64,000 bases of DNA, taken from NCBI GenBank assembly GCA_964035575.1, contig OZ037895.1, positions 992,001-1,056,000 of the forward strand, written 5' to 3'. Shown piece by piece: positions 62,701-64,000 of this stretch; position 1 is the stretch's first letter; each line of letters begins with the position of its first letter. A program made the translations under genes and the position numbers. The stretch comes from Rhynchopus sp. YZ270_cl-10. Lineage: Eukaryota; Euglenozoa; Diplonemea; Diplonemida; Diplonemidae. The notes beneath the pieces were generated by a model that was given only the letters and a program-made list of their open reading frames with translations, was not told the origin of the DNA and made no database searches.

Positions 62701-64000
62701 CGACCGGGTGTGCCACGACGGGGGTGACAACGTGCTACCTGAAGAAGTGCGTGCACGGACTGCCGTGCACGCTGAGCCTGCAGGCACGCCGGGACGGGCC
62801 GAGCGAGTTTGCGGCGAACGGGACGGTGCAGGTGCTGTACGCGCAGGACGACTACGGCGCGAACTACTCTGCGTCTGCTGCACCGCCGCAGGTGGCAACG
62901 GCCCTCGGATCGACGGTGGGGTCGCAGCCGCTTCTCCCGGCGGAGGTGTGGGGGCTTGGCGGGACGGCGTCGTACACCTTCACGCCGAAGCTGAAGGACG
63001 GAGCGCTGGCATCGACGACGGTGTACCTGAACGTGACGTACCAGGGGGTGACGACGGGCGGGGCGGTGCACCTGTCGTGGACGCGCTTTGTGGTCGAGGT
63101 GTCGCGTGCGGTGCTGGCGGCAGTGGACCCTGTGCGTGTGGACCCGTGGGACGTGGCGGGCGGGCTTGCGGCGACGCGCTCGCCGTCGCCTGCGTTTATC
63201 GGGACCATGACGGCGGCGACGGCGTCTGTGGCGGGGAGCATCACTGCCGTGTCCGGGTCGTACCTCGAGGCCCTTGTGCCGTACCAGTTGATGTACGTGC
63301 CACGTGACGCGTCGCTGAAGGCACTGCCAAAGGTGTGGGGTGCGCTGTCCGGATGGAAGGTGACGGCGACGGTCGGGACGGCAACGACAGACAACATGGT
63401 GCTGTACAGCAGGTACCCGGACGAGACCTTTGTGACGGCCCCGCAGATCCTGTCGAAGGCGGCGCTTATGGAGACCATCGGGAACGCGTTCTCGTTTGCC
63501 TTCGTGTTCCGCGTGTACGTTGTGGACAACGCGTGCTCGCGGTTCTCGTCGGCGGGCGGGTGCACGCTTGTCTTCACCTTCTCGGACGGGACGAACACTG
63601 TGAAGGCGAACGTGGTGACGCCTGTGCGCGTGCCCGCAAGCACCGTCGAGGTGACGCCTGCAGCGGCCTCCGGGACTGTGCGCGAGGGGATCTCAGTGGT
63701 GGTGCGGCCCGGGTCTTACATTGCGGCGCCGAGCACAGGGGCACAGACCTTCGTGTACGACGACTTCCACTACGGGGAGGTGTTTGCGCTGCTGGACGGG
63801 CCTGGTCCGACTGACGGGGCATCGAACCGGGACAAGCTGCGCATGACACCGGACGCAACGAACTGGGTGGCGGGGCAGTGTGCGTACAGCAGCCCGAGCG
63901 GGAAGGGGTGTCTTGTGGAGAAGTACCCGACGAAGACGCTGGCGGCGGCTGCGTCTGTGGCCGGGGCGACAGGCTCGTGGGGTGCACAGTGGACGATGCG
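56736..64000 (+). CDS. Giant secreted protein, Ser-rich then repeated Cys modules; 3' end outside window
   Basis: One uninterrupted frame of 2,421 codons from ATG 56736 (18 nt after an in-frame TAG) to the window edge, read codon by codon without a stop or intron. Residues 1-27 are a signal peptide (ALVGVALLGVALVGHVGEA). Residues ~38-144 are Ser-rich with repeats such as SLSLPTGSMSYSLPSGTAS and SLSKSKSASVS. The rest is made of modules of about 200 residues, each closing on a strand with aromatic-x-x-Cys: FVVCFKH, YDICYSS, YVCYRK, YKVCYKQ, YSLCVQ, YKVCIR, YQVCYK, YKICVFK. Each is preceded by a Gly/Pro turn and followed by a variable Trp-containing stretch; N-x-S/T sites are frequent. GC-rich codons (ACG, GCG, TCG, GGG) dominate. 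Probably an extracellular or surface protein; no named family recognised. Confidence 0.88.
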   Translation, partial: MGRTGPSALVGVALLGVALVGHVGEAANTKTVTYTMSKSKSRSLSTSKSASVSLSLPTGSMSYSLPSGTASSSLSLPTGSMSFSLPSGTASFSGSLSKSKSASVSLSLPTGTASASGSLSKSLSLSTSLTQSLSKTVSLTHSLGSYNNYTMGMYHGATLREGDEFRVRVQTVLQTPDGTKRVEYALNSTAAAQFDVRMYTWDSTKDIRCEYTSATPLAQTTEYGMSMADSAAGDRFVSSAHATFVAPPSTTTFVVCFKHVLDSRLFDKETQAEFGQWKMLVLGNGEYKFTPQTAKLWYYLPDATLGQYAVVQLLSAQANFNFTYAPSGCATAEFKCADGDNLKIVKQGDPCTYEYQTFGLPYYGTNYVDAAGTWQGEGTRGLLEGATAGGVGVFGTPYANPLVDSWSSSGTYYAQNSTVTPMWSEAMVYVRLPQTAAKYDICYSSRQERAEVSNLNSTNATAPVWRKLYRCTSPSACASNSANLYFTAVVEPVGWSMVDMTPGTWGEIVFDDSGAGALNNLPASSTVAVSAPQASGADPMVMTTSANYWAPSGGDYFRIVAAASLAEAQTDGRAHPWPTAAKTGSQPLAGCWSRALDTASSSSQGGFVEEEVPYPIGSRNLVGDPTASGAADATGGVAVTVSTLYVPATRYSQWYVCYRKTCTYSGATCTKNSGMRVLPFHKGGTGSLPVRWTHLNDSYLPGTTSTAAHPLVPDYIVNQDAAGAPAYPAWATWYMNDTRTGTWGPLVVETVNATAPMGVDTRAWNFGRTYATGDRVGQTVGSVLRLVQAGKPCDYASFRPIPSVGAENKDGGMVECNNAGAETDKTACAGSMSDVAASSNAAYYITVPDITNYIVCHRNRFFNWVALSPSGTTGAWNDKTKPMPDSVLERGAWVSPSSYFTPTTSALTSLSLSAVEMRAGMEALFLVTDATVSLQVGPRKACAGGCPASGDVLRLVAADKNCDINPYNWNMGKLADAHLSLICNVTGAGSIAQSGLYYDSASVRACALAGPTQTMCQNATCNSTEPHLAELAAKTPDIYDDIVPHDHTYTGGHATVAAVVVMPPHITTSNGPNFYKVCYKQAGMDNWAVFNETWEVKPAPAMKVSPARISEVLLGGELKRFRVQLTTGTLAVTDNNGTITADFSLYAKLVPFSTMEQNRYCQNQAGSSEGEIYSAATSKFNLLTDGANNTVDFYLTVPHTPGNYSLCVQLRQSSEDWMSWWRPGSADANAYDYKVIDNGVRWYVTPGNQPTNQGLSKVQFLRCAPTVNHTCSPAASQDVFDTNPGKDAAKIVAVGSACHDGSTNLTQWGTSVHVWTEPGATASALGMTDLGPADGPSDVAELRTVLPAATNDARTQYKVCIRTVFLQGGLGGTALKARWVEVQEAQGLSGQHLVQAATGRAGFRTEMGLVKSWTLNAALRPAVSLYSSEAKADATALAGVSTQYVADVTAATATATDGFVFNTYSSTASNTELQAQNIFKLVMSKTPVGRLPKDPSTEATWGTLSNWAGSGVGVDCMSPAAVSNVGTCTDNDTTSGTPFCPYLASTTSGTSIGAYFHIPLNPGSYQVCYKVNHTSLTVANPWLRLASSSEGDYLLHSHPAFLEMIVGSAQANMSVFDLRTMESTWDTTGEQVSVSSWCGTSSGVNCTALNGASGFTTDLVTIANDTQVCPTPSTVAGSATGAPEWFQLVRTTNASAMVADTWGTTTASAFALPPALYPATSGQYKICVFKAGEATATAMGNASAKQVTKKGVVYQLYNRGLKKYGGGSGYWRDSNIPPSQLTVTSTLAFNSSLRFMQFTTATTLETLYGASAVSAASVTDATTGMVSRTPLLTSGAVVVYDVQVATKDKLPVPFGSFPLVVKRCAQATAFAGLECVAASQVDPSVSPGPFTVWAIGGACKQANATQYGWERNGLRQFTQSGQVRLSLQYRSACPAGEFGCGVRFEATTQSGVQLLSPAQWVNVAAKAPNGVALDGNEPNTAFKGTAMKTTGCATTGVTTCYLKKCVHGLPCTLSLQARRDGPSEFAANGTVQVLYAQDDYGANYSASAAPPQVATALGSTVGSQPLLPAEVWGLGGTASYTFTPKLKDGALASTTVYLNVTYQGVTTGGAVHLSWTRFVVEVSRAVLAAVDPVRVDPWDVAGGLAATRSPSPAFIGTMTAATASVAGSITAVSGSYLEALVPYQLMYVPRDASLKALPKVWGALSGWKVTATVGTATTDNMVLYSRYPDETFVTAPQILSKAALMETIGNAFSFAFVFRVYVVDNACSRFSSAGGCTLVFTFSDGTNTVKANVVTPVRVPASTVEVTPAAASGTVREGISVVVRPGSYIAAPSTGAQTFVYDDFHYGEVFALLDGPGPTDGASNRDKLRMTPDATNWVAGQCAYSSPSGKGCLVEKYPTKTLAAAASVAGATGSWGAQWTM

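Noticed and set aside
59424-63071. 1,215-codon open frame on the minus strand
   Set aside because: It is the shadow of the giant plus-strand gene: GC-rich codons such as GCG, ACG, CTG and GGG leave few stops on the opposite strand. Its product is Arg/His-rich with no domain, whereas the plus frame has a signal peptide and repeated modules.

Overview
This is a window of nuclear DNA from a free-living protist. My best reading is Euglenozoa, most probably a diplonemid. The histones are strongly divergent and share features with kinetoplastid ones: H1 is only a Lys/Ala tail, the H2B core reads TSRGMGIVNSFVVDLFERIA, the H4 N-tail has GSQKR, and the H3 starts its fold with RWLPGTVAMREI. Many start codons lie 25-80 nt behind a CAG|AT that looks like a trans-splice acceptor. 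Four genes also carry ordinary GT-AG cis-introns (12 of 16 donors are GTAT; all 16 acceptors are CAG), which argues against a kinetoplastid. Coding DNA is GC-rich, with GCG/ACG/TCG/GGG codons dominating. Spacers are AT-rich with long T and A runs. All recognisable genes lie on the + strand.

Layout. 1-1298: 3' part of a secreted tyrosinase. 2580-10350: a histone island H1-H4-H2B-H2A-H3, glutamine synthetase, then H2B-H2A-H3-H1 again. 10753-12813: secreted multicopper oxidase. 14685-15877: a broken unknown gene followed by a third H3 lacking its N-terminal tail. 16093-19158: TOPBP1-like multi-BRCT protein. 20256-20837: small membrane protein. 20838-27473: gene-free, rich in fold-back elements. 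27474-28976: DUF829/TMEM53-like protein (4 exons). 29326-32367: leucine-rich-repeat protein (6 exons). 33168-37382: FKBP15/WAFL-like protein (8 exons). 40181-42941: voltage-gated K+ channel with a C-terminal FHA domain (2 exons). 42942-54343: 11 kb without a convincing gene, holding two TIR-bounded elements, a 50-copy TTAGGC array, a 52-copy ACAGT array and many short dispersed repeats. 54344-55114: secreted Cys-rich repeat protein. 55578-56030: MAPEG-family protein. 56736-64000: the first 2,421 codons of a giant secreted protein that runs off the window.

Two systems stand out. First, every histone gene, including the odd third H3, carries a pair of adjacent hairpins in its 3' flank. The second is a short GG(Y)GG/CC(R)CC stem with base-pair covariation between copies, a plausible histone-mRNA 3' element unlike the metazoan stem-loop. 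Second, four related families of 40-110 bp dispersed elements (called A-D here) share a GAGAGG core and a T-rich tail. They occur in spacers and in introns, and family A folds into a hairpin whose arms co-vary.

The genes do not form a pathway. The histone island is the only functional cluster. Tyrosinase, multicopper oxidase, the Cys-rich protein and the giant Ser-rich protein all look secreted or cell-surface.
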